DNA of 64,000 nucleotides from Fodinibius sp034521915 (GCF_034521915.1 NZ_JAXHLU010000004.1:62001-126000), one strand, 5' to 3'; counted from the first letter of the stretch, positions 1 to 8,684 are shown. Notes: generated by a model not told the origin, from the letters alone. A program made the numbers and translations.

Positions 1-761
1 TGGTTGTTTTGTTGGCCTTTGACAGTCCATTTATCACCATTTTTAACAACAGACTGTATTTCCGTATTGGTTTGTACCTTTTTATCCAGTACATTGGCTA
101 TTGCTATGGGTAATTGCTGATTTCCCTTATTGAAAGAGAGTAGAGAGCTTTTTGAATTATTGTTGCGGTCACTTTTGAACATGCCTTTTAAGAGACTGCC
201 GTATTGTTGTTCCATATTCCAGAGCGATGCAAAGGTGTGCTTGACCGATAATGTTTTGGGATCACCGGCATAAATTCCGGATACAAACGGATTCACCGCG
301 TAGTCCAGTGGTTCCCTGCCGAGGCGACGTGTGATAAAATCCGCAATGGATTCATCCTCGTTATTCGATTGAGAAACAAATGGCTCTTTTAATAGTCGAA
401 ATTTAGCCCTGGCAGAGAAGAGATTGGTAATCAAAAAACTTCCCAACGACATCGGCAGAGGAATAGGGCGGTCATTCTTGACAATGAATCTCTTTTTTGC
501 GGTTTTGCCTGCTTCGATACTGCTGTCGGTTAGATTTAATTCCTCAAGCAGCTCCCAAACTTCCTTGGATTTAACCATCAACGTGTTGGGACCTTCTTCA
601 ACAAGCCACTCGTCTTGATGATATGTTTTAATGGCACCACCCACCTGTTTCTCTTTTTCATAAACGGTGACGGCGTAGTTTTCGGAGGATAATTTATACG
701 CTGCAGATAGCCCCGAAATGCCTCCGCCAAGTATACCAATCGACTTATTTTTATTGGTCAT
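1..761 (-). CDS. hemY: protoporphyrinogen oxidase, N-terminal part (runs off window)
   Basis: Reading back from the ATG at 761 gives about 253 residues without a stop, and the gene leaves the window at base 1. The N-terminus has the FAD-binding Rossmann fingerprint of amine-oxidase-fold flavoproteins, ILGGGISGLSAAYKL, with an acidic residue ending strand 2 (VYEKEKQVGG). EEGPNTLM and the FVSGIYAGDP segment follow, both typical of HemY/HemG-type protoporphyrinogen IX oxidase. The family oxidises protoporphyrinogen to protoporphyrin, the step before iron insertion in heme synthesis. It diverges from an iron-type ABC binding protein, and the 128-bp gap carries a palindromic box that recurs before the iron operon at 8.6 kb, so shared iron or heme control is plausible. 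The C-terminal FAD/substrate part is not visible. Confidence 0.88.
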   Translation of the reverse strand, partial: MTNKNKSIGILGGGISGLSAAYKLSSENYAVTVYEKEKQVGGAIKTYHQDEWLVEEGPNTLMVKSKEVWELLEELNLTDSSIEAGKTAKKRFIVKNDRPIPLPMSLGSFLITNLFSARAKFRLLKEPFVSQSNNEDESIADFITRRLGREPLDYAVNPFVSGIYAGDPKTLSVKHTFASLWNMEQQYGSLLKGMFKSDRNNNSKSSLLSFNKGNQQLPIAIANVLDKKVQTNTEIQSVVKNGDKWTVKGQQNN

Positions 762-794
762 TGTATAATTATTTCGATACTTTCTGTAGCTTAA

Positions 795-809
795 TTAGAA
801 TTAATCTAA
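795..809. promoter_or_regulatory. palindromic box TTAGAATTAATCTAA between hemY and the binding-protein gene
   Basis: TTAGA-N5-TCTAA is an inverted repeat 34 bp before the hemY start and about 80 bp before the divergent gene. The core TAATTAGAATTAAT is repeated exactly, on the opposite strand, upstream of the iron operon near 8633-8646. The TTAG/CTAA arms resemble DtxR/IdeR-type metal-repressor half-sites, but the regulator is inference. A second palindrome, GTGTG-N7-CACAC, lies at 819-835. Confidence 0.5.
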
Positions 810-889
810 GTAAGCTAAGTGTGGTTACTACACACATTAAAAATGATAGTAATAAAATATTAATGACAAGTGAAGACTGAGGATTTATA

Positions 890-1981
890 ATGATGAAAAA
901 TGTATTAAAAATTTTGGCAGTAGGAATTGCTGCTTTTTTCTTGAGTTCATGCGGTGAAACAACCGATGATCAATTGGTTGTATATTCAGGACGGAGTCAG
1001 GGGTTGGTTGATCCGCTGGTAGAAGATTTTAAGGAACAAACAGGTATTAATATTGAGGTACGCTATGGAAATGATGCTGAACTGCTGGCTGTAATGAGTG
1101 AAGAAGGCGATCAAAGTCCTGCCGATGTTTACTGGGCTAATACTACCGGAGCTTTGGCCAATGCATCACAAAAAGGAAAGCTGGTTACACTTCCCGACTC
1201 GCTGACATCAAAGCCTGCTTCTTATACCTCTTCTTCGGGCGAATGGATTCCGGTGACGGTACGTTTTCGAACATTGGCTTATAATCCCAATACTGTTGAT
1301 CCCGAGGATCTGCCTGAGTCGGTAATGGATTTACCCGATATGGATGACTTTGATGGACGCATAGGATGGACGCCTACCTATTCCAGTTTTTATGATTTTA
1401 TGACAAGCATGCGTCTTATCGAAGGTGAAGACGTAGCTAAAGAATGGTTGGAAGGGATGATGAGTCTAAATCCAAAATCCTACAGTTCAAATACCCCGAT
1501 GTTGCAGGCCCTTGCCGGTGGTGAAATTGATATCGCACTGACCAATCATTATTACATTTTACGTATGAAACATGGAAGTACCGGAACACAATCTACAGAT
1601 ACGGATAGTGATACGGCAATGGACTCAGATTCGGATACTTCCATGGGTAGTGGAGAAATTGACCCTAATGCAACTGTAGAAATGTATCATTTTGCTGAAG
1701 GAGATGTAGGCAATTTGGCTATGGTAACGGGTGCAGCACAGTTGGCAACTTCGGATAATGCGGAGAAGGCACAACAGTTTTTAAGCTTTCTGTTATCAAA
1801 ACAGGCTCAGAAATTTGCAGCAGAATCGGTCCATGAATATCCTGTGATTCGTGATGTGGAGCTTCCGGATTACATGCTGGATGCTGAGAAGGCTTTTGAG
1901 CTTAGTCCTGAATATGATTATGAGCAGCTAAAGCAGTTAGAGGGAACATTGAATCTGCTTCGCGAGGTAGGACTTATTTAG
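890..1981 (+). CDS. iron(III)-type ABC transporter substrate-binding lipoprotein (FbpA/FutA-like)
   Basis: A 363-residue lipoprotein: signal peptide with lipobox LSSCG (Cys about 21), then LVVYSGRSQGLVDPLVEDF, the usual start of family 1/6 periplasmic iron-binding proteins. SPADVYWANTTGAL, GWTPTYSSFYDFM and YHFAEGDVGNLAMVTGAAQL match the ligand-cleft segments of FbpA homologues, including conserved tyrosines. Such proteins deliver Fe3+ to an inner-membrane permease, but no permease or ATPase gene is adjacent, so it is an orphan here. Between about residues 233 and 258 there is an acidic Ser/Asp/Thr-rich insertion built from short repeats (TDTDSDTAMDSDSDTSM). Divergence from hemY over a palindromic box supports an iron role. 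The start takes the first of two adjacent ATGs (MMKN). Confidence 0.82.
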   Translation: MMKNVLKILAVGIAAFFLSSCGETTDDQLVVYSGRSQGLVDPLVEDFKEQTGINIEVRYGNDAELLAVMSEEGDQSPADVYWANTTGALANASQKGKLVTLPDSLTSKPASYTSSSGEWIPVTVRFRTLAYNPNTVDPEDLPESVMDLPDMDDFDGRIGWTPTYSSFYDFMTSMRLIEGEDVAKEWLEGMMSLNPKSYSSNTPMLQALAGGEIDIALTNHYYILRMKHGSTGTQSTDTDSDTAMDSDSDTSMGSGEIDPNATVEMYHFAEGDVGNLAMVTGAAQLATSDNAEKAQQFLSFLLSKQAQKFAAESVHEYPVIRDVELPDYMLDAEKAFELSPEYDYEQLKQLEGTLNLLREVGLI

Positions 1982-2006
1982 CGTTCCTTTTCGATTGTAT
2001 ACATGT

Positions 2007-2039
2007 AAAGCCCTGTCAATACTGGCAGGGCTTTTTTTA
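2007..2039 (+). terminator. intrinsic terminator of the binding-protein gene
   Basis: AAAGCCCTGTC-aatact-GGCAGGGCTTT forms a GC-rich stem followed by a seven-T run, 26 bp after the stop codon at 1981. Confidence 0.85.
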
Positions 2040-2375
2040 TTAAGTGGAGATCGGAAATTTGTCTCGATCAAATACATCGAAGATAAACCGATCATCCCGA
2101 GCCCGGGAATTAATTCACGGGCTATTTATGGTAGTTTCCAAATGGAATATTTCGCTCACTCTATATTTACATTGTTGTCCTCACTCGAGGAGTTAGGAAT
2201 GACTAGAACCGAAATACCTCCTGGAAGCTGTACATAAATGAAGGATAACCTTTGAAATCTATGAGAATGATGATCGGGAAATCTCTCGGTCAACAGCTGT
2301 CGGGATGGAATGAGACTGCTTTTTAGTTGTTACTGTTCAAACGCCATATTTATTGAAGGGAATTATTTAATTTGC
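2040..2375. other. gene-free stretch with a palindrome
   Basis: No convincing coding frame. The only clear structure is the inverted repeat AGCCCG...CGGGCT around 2100-2124. The stretch separates two convergent transcription units, each with its own terminator. Confidence 0.5.
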
Positions 2376-2398
2376 AATAAAAAGCCAAATAATGGCTT
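2376..2398 (-). terminator. intrinsic terminator of the iron operon
   Basis: On the minus strand AGCCATTATTTGGCT is followed by TTTTATT, immediately after the TonB-receptor stop codon at 2402. The stem is short but well placed to end the operon. Confidence 0.65.
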
Positions 2399-2401
2399 AT
2401 T

Positions 2402-4879
2402 CTAAATTTCTATTCCCACAGAAAAATAAAAATTGCGAATCTTTGCCGGAATAATACCCGGGCCCGGATAGCCGGTAGCGCGTCGCGTAAAATACTTTTC
2501 ATTCATGAGATTATTAACGCCTCCTTCCAGCGTAAAACGGCTAAAACTGTATTTTGCTGATAAATCCATCACCTTATAAGAAGGAATAATACCTTCGATA
2601 GCAGTCGGCGTACGTCGAGCGTTAGAAGCATCAGAGAAGTGTTCGGCCACGTAGGAAAATTGATAGGACGCTTCAAATCCACTTTTGGAAAAGCTCAGTC
2701 CCGTCTTGAAATTGAGAGGTGGAACGAGCTCTACGTCATTTCCCTCAATACCGGGCTCATCAGATTCTGTGTACGTGGCCTGGATAAGTGCCAGGTTTGT
2801 AAAAACGGATAGGCGGCTTTCAGTATCGAGATCAAAAAGTTTTAGCAGATTGGCCTCGGCAAACGATTCGATGCCGTAAATTTTGGCATCGGCGATGTTA
2901 GTACGATACCGAAAAGTCCGGTCGACTAATCCATTAAATTTAGGATTTGGTTCGGTGCGTAATACCGTACCGATCCGATCTTCATAGGAAAGGTGGAAAG
3001 CAGTTACATCATATTGGAAGAAGTTGTCAACCTGTCCGCGAATACCTAAGTCGGCATTAAAACCGCTTTCATCTTGTATATTTGGATCCACTTTTAAGTT
3101 ACCGACATCAACCCGAATATCATTAAAATTCATAGCGCGATAGTTCTGGGAGAAATTCCCGTAGATCTCCAGTTCACTGCTTGGCCGGTAGCTTGATCCG
3201 ATGCCAAATAGCACAAACGAACGTTCCCGACTGCGATCTTCTGTGATGCGCTCATCTACCAAAATGTTACCGGCCAGATCTTTAACAATATTGCGATAAT
3301 AACCTTCGGCTTCTGTTTTGATGTACTCAAATCGCAATCCCGGAGTAATACTAAATTTGGGTGTGATATTGAAAATATTTTCAACAAATACGGACCGGTT
3401 TTGACTGGGTAGATCAAAGTCAGACCCTTCGAGATTTGAGGGATTGAGATATTGGAATCGGGGTTCACTCCCGGCAGGACCATTACCTTGGCGGCGATGA
3501 GTATAGCCGTTATAAAAACGCGTGCCGGCTAAAAAGACAGAAATACCGTCGAGAAAGTCATAACGGTGCATCAGACGTGTTTCATTGCCCCAATTTTGGA
3601 AGTCATCTTTCAATAAGTTGCGTTCCCCACCGGTATCAAGTCGATCGATACGCTGTAAGTTTCCTAATGCATCACGACCGGCCAGCAAACCAAAAAAGCG
3701 ACTATTGATTCGCGTTTTGCTGTTAAAAATATAGGTAGCGTCGAGGGCAAAAATATTCCAGTTTACTTTAAACCAGTTCCGTTCCCGGTTCGATTGGCTG
3801 GGATCATCGTAAAATTGGGCGTCGGTTAATCCGCCGGGTTGCTGCGCCAAATAGTACATATGGGTATATTCTGGCGTCAAAGTGAATTTATCGGTCAGAT
3901 CGATATCAAAAGATACATAAGCAGTATGCTGATTGAGCTGAGAATTGGGCCGCCAGCCGTCGCTCGTTTTGTATTGGTAAAAGCCATAATAACTGACATC
4001 TCCTTTGGTACCGCCCACGCTGTTAAAAGAATTAAATAATCCGAATGAGCCATAGGATTGATTCGTGTTCAGCTGAAAGGGATCGTTTTTTGGAGGATCC
4101 TTGAACTCAAAATTGAGCATGCCGCCAAATTGGGTTCCGTACTGTAGCGAAGCAGCACCGCGAATAATCTCGATACGTTTCAGGGCTTGTACAGGAGGTG
4201 TATAATAGCTTTCGGGATATCCGAGGGCATCGGCGGCAATGTCATATCCGTTCTGCCTGGTATTAAAGTTAGAATTTCGTTTGGGACTTAGTCCGCGTCC
4301 GCCTACGCTGGTTTGTATGCCGGCATCCCCGCTCTGCCAGATATTGAGTCCCGGTACCTTGGCATAAATTTGGCGGGTATTATTTGCGGCTTTGTTAACC
4401 ACCATGTCGTCAAGGACGAGCACTTCATTTTTTTTACTCTCGTTAATGGTTACGCCTTCGACGGCTTGCAGGCGGGTAATTCCATTCGTTTGTTGTTGCT
4501 TTCCGCCCACAACAACCTCTGCCATTTCACTTTCAAACCCCTTGAGCTGAAAATTCTTCTCCTTGGGACTGTCGGTGATACGTACTGTTTTGCTTTGCGT
4601 TCGCTTGCCGGGATAATAGGCTATTATAATATACTTGGCCGGTGACAAATCGCGAATAACATAATTTCCAAGTTGGTTGGTAGAGGTTTTTGACTGGTAT
4701 TGTACAGGCAATGTCCCGTCGGTTTTTGAGGTGTCTTCAGAAACAAAAATGCTCACTTCCTCGATGGGATCGCCATTTTTATCAGTAACTGTTCCTGATA
4801 AAGTAAAACTTTGAGCAAATGCTAAATCAAAAGAGAGAAGGATTAGACAAAGTAAAAAGGGTATTACACGAAATTTCAT
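2402..4879 (-). CDS. TonB-dependent outer-membrane receptor with carboxypeptidase-like N-terminal domain (FecA-type)
   Basis: About 825 residues: signal peptide (MKFRVIPFLLCLILLSFDLA, cleavage near AFA-Q), a CarboxypepD_reg-like beta domain (residues about 25-105, LSGTVTDKNGDPIEEVSIFV), a plug domain (about 130-260, with IYAKVPGLNIWQ and IEIIRGAASLQYGTQFGGML) and a 22-strand-type barrel ending in an aromatic-rich strand (FYFSVGIEI). SVGGRGLSPKRNSNFNTRQNGYDIAADALG matches FecA-like ferric-siderophore receptors in general form; the ligand cannot be read from sequence. The ATG at 4879 overlaps the upstream HTTM stop (TAATG), showing translational coupling, and is preferred over a start 21 bp earlier that would precede the signal peptide. 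It is the last gene of the iron operon and ends at an intrinsic terminator. Confidence 0.87.
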   Translation of the reverse strand: MKFRVIPFLLCLILLSFDLAFAQSFTLSGTVTDKNGDPIEEVSIFVSEDTSKTDGTLPVQYQSKTSTNQLGNYVIRDLSPAKYIIIAYYPGKRTQSKTVRITDSPKEKNFQLKGFESEMAEVVVGGKQQQTNGITRLQAVEGVTINESKKNEVLVLDDMVVNKAANNTRQIYAKVPGLNIWQSGDAGIQTSVGGRGLSPKRNSNFNTRQNGYDIAADALGYPESYYTPPVQALKRIEIIRGAASLQYGTQFGGMLNFEFKDPPKNDPFQLNTNQSYGSFGLFNSFNSVGGTKGDVSYYGFYQYKTSDGWRPNSQLNQHTAYVSFDIDLTDKFTLTPEYTHMYYLAQQPGGLTDAQFYDDPSQSNRERNWFKVNWNIFALDATYIFNSKTRINSRFFGLLAGRDALGNLQRIDRLDTGGERNLLKDDFQNWGNETRLMHRYDFLDGISVFLAGTRFYNGYTHRRQGNGPAGSEPRFQYLNPSNLEGSDFDLPSQNRSVFVENIFNITPKFSITPGLRFEYIKTEAEGYYRNIVKDLAGNILVDERITEDRSRERSFVLFGIGSSYRPSSELEIYGNFSQNYRAMNFNDIRVDVGNLKVDPNIQDESGFNADLGIRGQVDNFFQYDVTAFHLSYEDRIGTVLRTEPNPKFNGLVDRTFRYRTNIADAKIYGIESFAEANLLKLFDLDTESRLSVFTNLALIQATYTESDEPGIEGNDVELVPPLNFKTGLSFSKSGFEASYQFSYVAEHFSDASNARRTPTAIEGIIPSYKVMDLSAKYSFSRFTLEGGVNNLMNEKYFTRRATGYPGPGIIPAKIRNFYFSVGIEI

Positions 4880-6279
4880 TATTGTAGATTTTTGAACCAA
4901 TTCTTTTGATCTTCGTTAAAGGGCAAAATCCATTCTTTGTGAGCAAAGCCCCGCTCTTGCTCGGTGAGATCTACATTGGGATCAATCAGCGGTTGGCTGC
5001 GTCGCCCATTAAGTGTTACGTTAGATGTCACCGTAATTTCCACATCACCGGAGAAGTTTTTCTGATATTCTTGTTCCAGGTGATGGGCAAACTGTAGGAT
5101 CATGTCTGGCCGAGAAGACATCTCCTTTTCTTGATTTGGTGTGAGGTAATCCCAGTTCCGAACCTGCCATTCGTTACCTGTTTCGGGATTTCGCATGTGA
5201 AAGGTAGCATGTCCCGCTTTTTCCATGAGCATAACCCGCCAGGAAAAGCGAAATCCCTGTTCAGTCCAAAAAAGATTACCGGGATAGAGCATGAATCGAA
5301 GCGGTAGTAAAAGCTGTAGTACAAAATGAATGATAAGAATACCGCCTATAATAGAATTTCCTCTTCTGCTAAGTTGAAAATATTTGTTCTCGGCAGGTTT
5401 TGGTTTCGATAGTGAAAACGGAAGATAATTTGTGAACCCGGTTATGATTTGTATGATTTTTTTGTGGAAATCAGCCGGAAAAAAGATGAGGGTACACAAA
5501 ATCATGATGAACGGAAACATGCCGATTTGGAACAGGAACCAGGTGAACATATGAAAGACGATCACGGCCAGATATGCCAGAGTTCGTGTCCGTTTCCAGA
5601 GCAGAAAAAAGGCAATGGTGAGATCGTAAAAGGCTCCCGCCCAGCTGAATATATAGGCACTGGCGGTATATTCCAGCAGGGGACCTACAATCGGGAGGTC
5701 GGCATTGGCAGGGAGCCATATTTGAAGTGGCATGGCGTTGAGCAGCCAGTCGGGATTGAGTTTGGCTACTCCGGCAAAAAAGTATACGAGCCCCAACTGT
5801 AGTTTAAATATGTTGATCGTCCAGGCGGGTACGTATTCACGACGAAGCGAAGGTTTTCGTAGTACGTCAAGGGAAAAACTTCGATTCGCTGGGACGAACA
5901 TCAGCAGAAAACTGATGATGCTAACAAAATAGTAATGGTTTAAGTAGTTGGTTTTGTCTATGAGTTCGACATAGGTAAAAGCCAGGAAGAAGATGACGAT
6001 ACCGAAGCGATAAAAATAGCCCAGCATAATGGACAGGGCTGCGAGGCCCATCCCCAAAAATAGCAGGTACATGCCGGTTTCTCCCAGCGGCGTTACCCAG
6101 TCGAAACCGTAAAAAGTGAAAAAATAGTCGGGTTTTACATACAGCTCGTAGATCCAGCCGTTGGCGGCAAAACGGATGATGCTGACCAGCATGATGAATC
6201 CAAAAAGGAACCGAAATACCGCCAGTGGGGCAATAGAAATCCGACCTGTTATATGTTTTTTGATCGCCTCGGGAATCAT
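4879..6279 (-). CDS. HTTM-domain (vitamin K-dependent gamma-carboxylase-like) membrane protein
   Basis: A 466-residue integral membrane protein with many hydrophobic helices in residues about 15-300 and a soluble C-terminal part. IDKTNYLNHYYFVSIISFLLMF (about residues 107-128) matches the K-x-x-x-x-N-H segment of the HTTM/gamma-carboxylase family, whose lysine is catalytic in the animal enzyme. KLQLGLVYFFAGVAKLNPDWL is another family hallmark. Bacterial members are not known to be true vitamin-K carboxylases; several lie beside imelysin and TonB-receptor genes, as here, so a part in iron acquisition is inferred. It starts 6 bp after the imelysin stop and overlaps the receptor start, so the three are one transcript. 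A modifying role on a partner lipoprotein is possible but not shown. Confidence 0.8.
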   Translation of the reverse strand: MIPEAIKKHITGRISIAPLAVFRFLFGFIMLVSIIRFAANGWIYELYVKPDYFFTFYGFDWVTPLGETGMYLLFLGMGLAALSIMLGYFYRFGIVIFFLAFTYVELIDKTNYLNHYYFVSIISFLLMFVPANRSFSLDVLRKPSLRREYVPAWTINIFKLQLGLVYFFAGVAKLNPDWLLNAMPLQIWLPANADLPIVGPLLEYTASAYIFSWAGAFYDLTIAFFLLWKRTRTLAYLAVIVFHMFTWFLFQIGMFPFIMILCTLIFFPADFHKKIIQIITGFTNYLPFSLSKPKPAENKYFQLSRRGNSIIGGILIIHFVLQLLLPLRFMLYPGNLFWTEQGFRFSWRVMLMEKAGHATFHMRNPETGNEWQVRNWDYLTPNQEKEMSSRPDMILQFAHHLEQEYQKNFSGDVEITVTSNVTLNGRRSQPLIDPNVDLTEQERGFAHKEWILPFNEDQKNWFKNLQ

Positions 6280-6285
6280 GAGTTA

Positions 6286-7389
6286 TTAATCACCGTCGTT
6301 GTCTTGATAGGTAATGGTGATGCCGAGAATGGAGGTCATGTCGGCTTTGAGAGTTGTAAACACCTGTTGCATTTCTTCGAAGGTTGTTAAAACCGGATCA
6401 TTGTTTTCTTCAATCTGCTGTGAAAGCGGGTCACTGAGTCCATCGAGTGCAGACTGTGCCTCATCAAATTGTGTTTGTATTTCATCAGAAAGATCTCCCG
6501 CTCCGAGTGCTTCGAGGTTGTCGTCGAGTCCTCTGCCATCAGCCCCTGTAAATATCTTTTCAACCTGCTGTAAATTTGCAGAGGCCAGCTCAACAGAATA
6601 TTCTCCGTAATAGGCTTCTACAGCAAGGGGACGAGGCGTTCCGGCACTTCGTACCCCGGCAGGAATGCCAATTTTGCCATCACGCAGAAAGCGTTCATAA
6701 TGCTTGCTATAACTGTTGATAAGCATGCCCAGCGAACTTCCCACATCGGTACCGGCATTTTCTTCACTTAGAAACATGCCGATATAGTCGCCGCCGGATG
6801 CCTGCCATTCATTAGTAGCAGTGTCAACCTGATCTTTGATAAAAGATATATTATCCAAAAGATAGTTCATGCGGTTTTCGGCGTCTGCGTCGGTAGTATA
6901 CATCGATAGTATTTCTTCATTGGTATCTCCCACACCGTGTAGCAGATAGCCAAGAGCAGGAAGGCCAGCTGCATCGCGGCTGTCTATGGTACCAAACGAG
7001 TAATCACCTGCTGGACACTTGCTTCAGAAACTTTGTCGGTATCAACCGGATAAGTATTTAGCGAGGCCCTCAGTAAGACATCTTCAGAAGGACCAAATTG
7101 AAATGGACTTACATCTTGCCATGCCAGCCGTGCATTTTTAAGGGCTTCTTGAAGTGTTTCTAAGTTTTCAGGCGTGCGTTCCGTTTCAAAATCCTGTGCC
7201 GCGGCCTGCAAATCATCCACAGAGGTTTGTAGCGGTCTCAAAAGCAGGTACAATAATATTGTTACCATAATTTTCAAGCATAGCTGCCCGATCAAAATTG
7301 GCTGTTTCATCGGGGTTCGTACTGCTGCTGCAAGCACTTACGATAAAAAGAATAAGTAATAGAAAGCAGGTGTTTTTTTGATATAACAT
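6286..7389 (-). pseudogene. imelysin-family (IrpA-like) lipoprotein, interrupted by two frameshifts
   Basis: Three reading frames join into one imelysin-like protein of about 367 residues. The first, from the ATG at 7389, has a lipoprotein signal (IVSACSSS) and NFDRAAMLENYGNNIIVPAFETA. A +1 shift in the AAA/TTT run at about 7226-7228 moves into SVDDLQAAAQDFE to LNTYPVDTDKVSEASVQQ. A -1 shift at about 7007-7008 moves into YSFGTIDSRDAAGLPALGYLLHGVGDTNEE to the stop at 6286. LNTYPVDTDK and GLPALGYLL are family hallmarks. Imelysins are periplasmic or surface alpha-helical proteins of iron-uptake loci; no classic HxxE protease motif is apparent. The two shifts compensate, so the original length is restored, which suits sequencing error or recent decay. 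It lies between the DUF4856 and HTTM genes. Confidence 0.8.
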
Positions 7390-7399
7390 AAGGCGTAAA

Positions 7400-7437
7400 A
7401 ATTTAGAAAGAGCCGAATCTGTTTAGAAGATCCGGCT
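7400..7437 (-). terminator. hairpin between the DUF4856 and imelysin genes (possible partial terminator)
   Basis: On the minus strand AGCCGGATCT...AGATTCGGCT forms a stem followed by CTTTCTAAATTTTT. It lies 18 bp after the DUF4856 stop and just before the imelysin start. An interrupted T-tract suggests partial termination or transcript-end protection giving more DUF4856 protein than downstream products. Confidence 0.5.
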
Positions 7438-7454
7438 CCGTAAATTTGAAATGC

Positions 7455-8612
7455 TTAAAGTTGATCTTGTACCGATTCGAGATCAGGGTAAGTTTCAACA
7501 AGCGTAGACTTTGCATTGTTCAATCCTGAAGGAGTAACTTTCCAGAAGTTGCCGTTTTCACCGAAATCCGTGTTTAAGATTTGATCGATTTGGTCATTTG
7601 TAATTTTTCTGTTGGGACTATATTTCAACGCATTGACAAAAGCCCAGGCTTCCGAAAGTGCATGAAAAGCTTCTCCGGTATTGTCATCATTCAGATGTGA
7701 AAGCGTACTGTTGATATAGTGAACAGCAGTCGCTGCTGAGAGCAGTTCAAGCTCTTCATAGAGCACATCCACTTGTTCTTCTAGCTTACTATGATTGCCA
7801 TTGACAATAGCAGTGCGCCCAAGGATGAAGGCATCCATAATTTTATCGTTGAAGCCGAGTTGTGCATCAGAGCCGTTGGAGTATTTGCTCCAGAATCGAA
7901 GCTCGTCGCTGCGGGAATCTGGCCAATCGGACTCAAAATCTGCAGGTGCATTAAAGTAACCGAAAGCTTCATCAAAGTGATGTTCTTTGGCTGTGTAATT
8001 AGCTCCTTCTTCGGTCTCACTGTTTTCTATATTAGGACCAATTTTTTCATCAGTAAGATAAACATTGAAGATCTGGTTGTAGAAAACGGCGCCCATCAGG
8101 CCTTTTTCAACGAGTTGGGTAAATTCGCGTCCTTTCTCGTCAACTAAGATTTGTCCATCTCCGCGTTGTAAAAGACCAGCTTTTCCATTGTCTGCTTGTC
8201 CGTTTTCACTGGCTGCAGCAGCCGCAGCAAAAAAGCCTTCGAAAAGGTTATTGTCGCGATCAGGAGCAAAGGTTTTGCTTTTGAGATCACGATCAGAAGT
8301 AAAAGAGAAGTTTCCGCCACCGTTGCCGTCAGTATTCTCATACATATCGAGCAGGGCTTGTTCGGAGAGAACGTCCCCTTCATGAGCAGTGGCGATATAG
8401 GCTTTCATTTCTTCGACCATATTCAGTCGATCGTTTTGACCGGGGAAGGCTACAGTCGATTCGCCATCGCGCGTAAATTCATAATTTTCAGGTGGTTCTA
8501 TGGTAGAATCGTTGTCGCTGTCACTGCCGCTGATATCACAAGAAGAAATCAGCAGGGCAATAGCCAACAAAGGTACAGTTATTAGTAGTTGGGTGCGATT
8601 TGAAGAATGCAT
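7455..8612 (-). CDS. DUF4856-domain lipoprotein, first gene of the iron operon
   Basis: A 385-residue lipoprotein with lipobox LLISSCD (Cys about 25) and an acidic Ser/Asp linker (SGSDSDNDSTIEPPENY). The body matches DUF4856: YEFTRDGESTVAFPGQNDRLNMVEEMKAYI, FEGFFAAAAAASENG, LVEKGLMGAVFYNQIF and EHHFDEAFGYFNAP. It is mostly alpha-helical, and the family co-occurs with imelysin, HTTM and TonB-receptor genes in Bacteroidota, as here. The biochemical role is unknown; a surface or periplasmic partner of imelysin in iron capture is inference. The promoter region just upstream has two copies of the TTAGAATTA box. A hairpin separates it from imelysin. Confidence 0.83.
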   Translation of the reverse strand: MHSSNRTQLLITVPLLAIALLISSCDISGSDSDNDSTIEPPENYEFTRDGESTVAFPGQNDRLNMVEEMKAYIATAHEGDVLSEQALLDMYENTDGNGGGNFSFTSDRDLKSKTFAPDRDNNLFEGFFAAAAAASENGQADNGKAGLLQRGDGQILVDEKGREFTQLVEKGLMGAVFYNQIFNVYLTDEKIGPNIENSETEEGANYTAKEHHFDEAFGYFNAPADFESDWPDSRSDELRFWSKYSNGSDAQLGFNDKIMDAFILGRTAIVNGNHSKLEEQVDVLYEELELLSAATAVHYINSTLSHLNDDNTGEAFHALSEAWAFVNALKYSPNRKITNDQIDQILNTDFGENGNFWKVTPSGLNNAKSTLVETYPDLESVQDQL

Positions 8613-8631
8613 TCGTGCGTATTTTTATTTA

Positions 8632-8684
8632 TATTAATTCTAATTAGCGAGAGAAAATAATAACTATATAGACTAATTCTAAAT
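8632..8684. promoter_or_regulatory. two TTAGAATTA boxes upstream of the iron operon
   Basis: On the minus strand CTAATTAGAATTAATA (8632-8647) and TTTAGAATTAGTC (about 8672-8684) lie 20-70 bp before the DUF4856 start. The first shares the 14-mer TAATTAGAATTAAT with the hemY/binding-protein promoter. They probably form the operator of an iron-responsive repressor (identity inferred). Confidence 0.5.

Noticed and set aside
1995..2237. 80-codon frame after the binding-protein gene
   Set aside because: It starts inside the terminator and has no domain or start context; it is a chance frame.
3256..3483. Other-frame ORFs within the TonB receptor and other large genes
   Set aside because: They are overlapping shadows with no homology, while the long frame encodes a clear protein.
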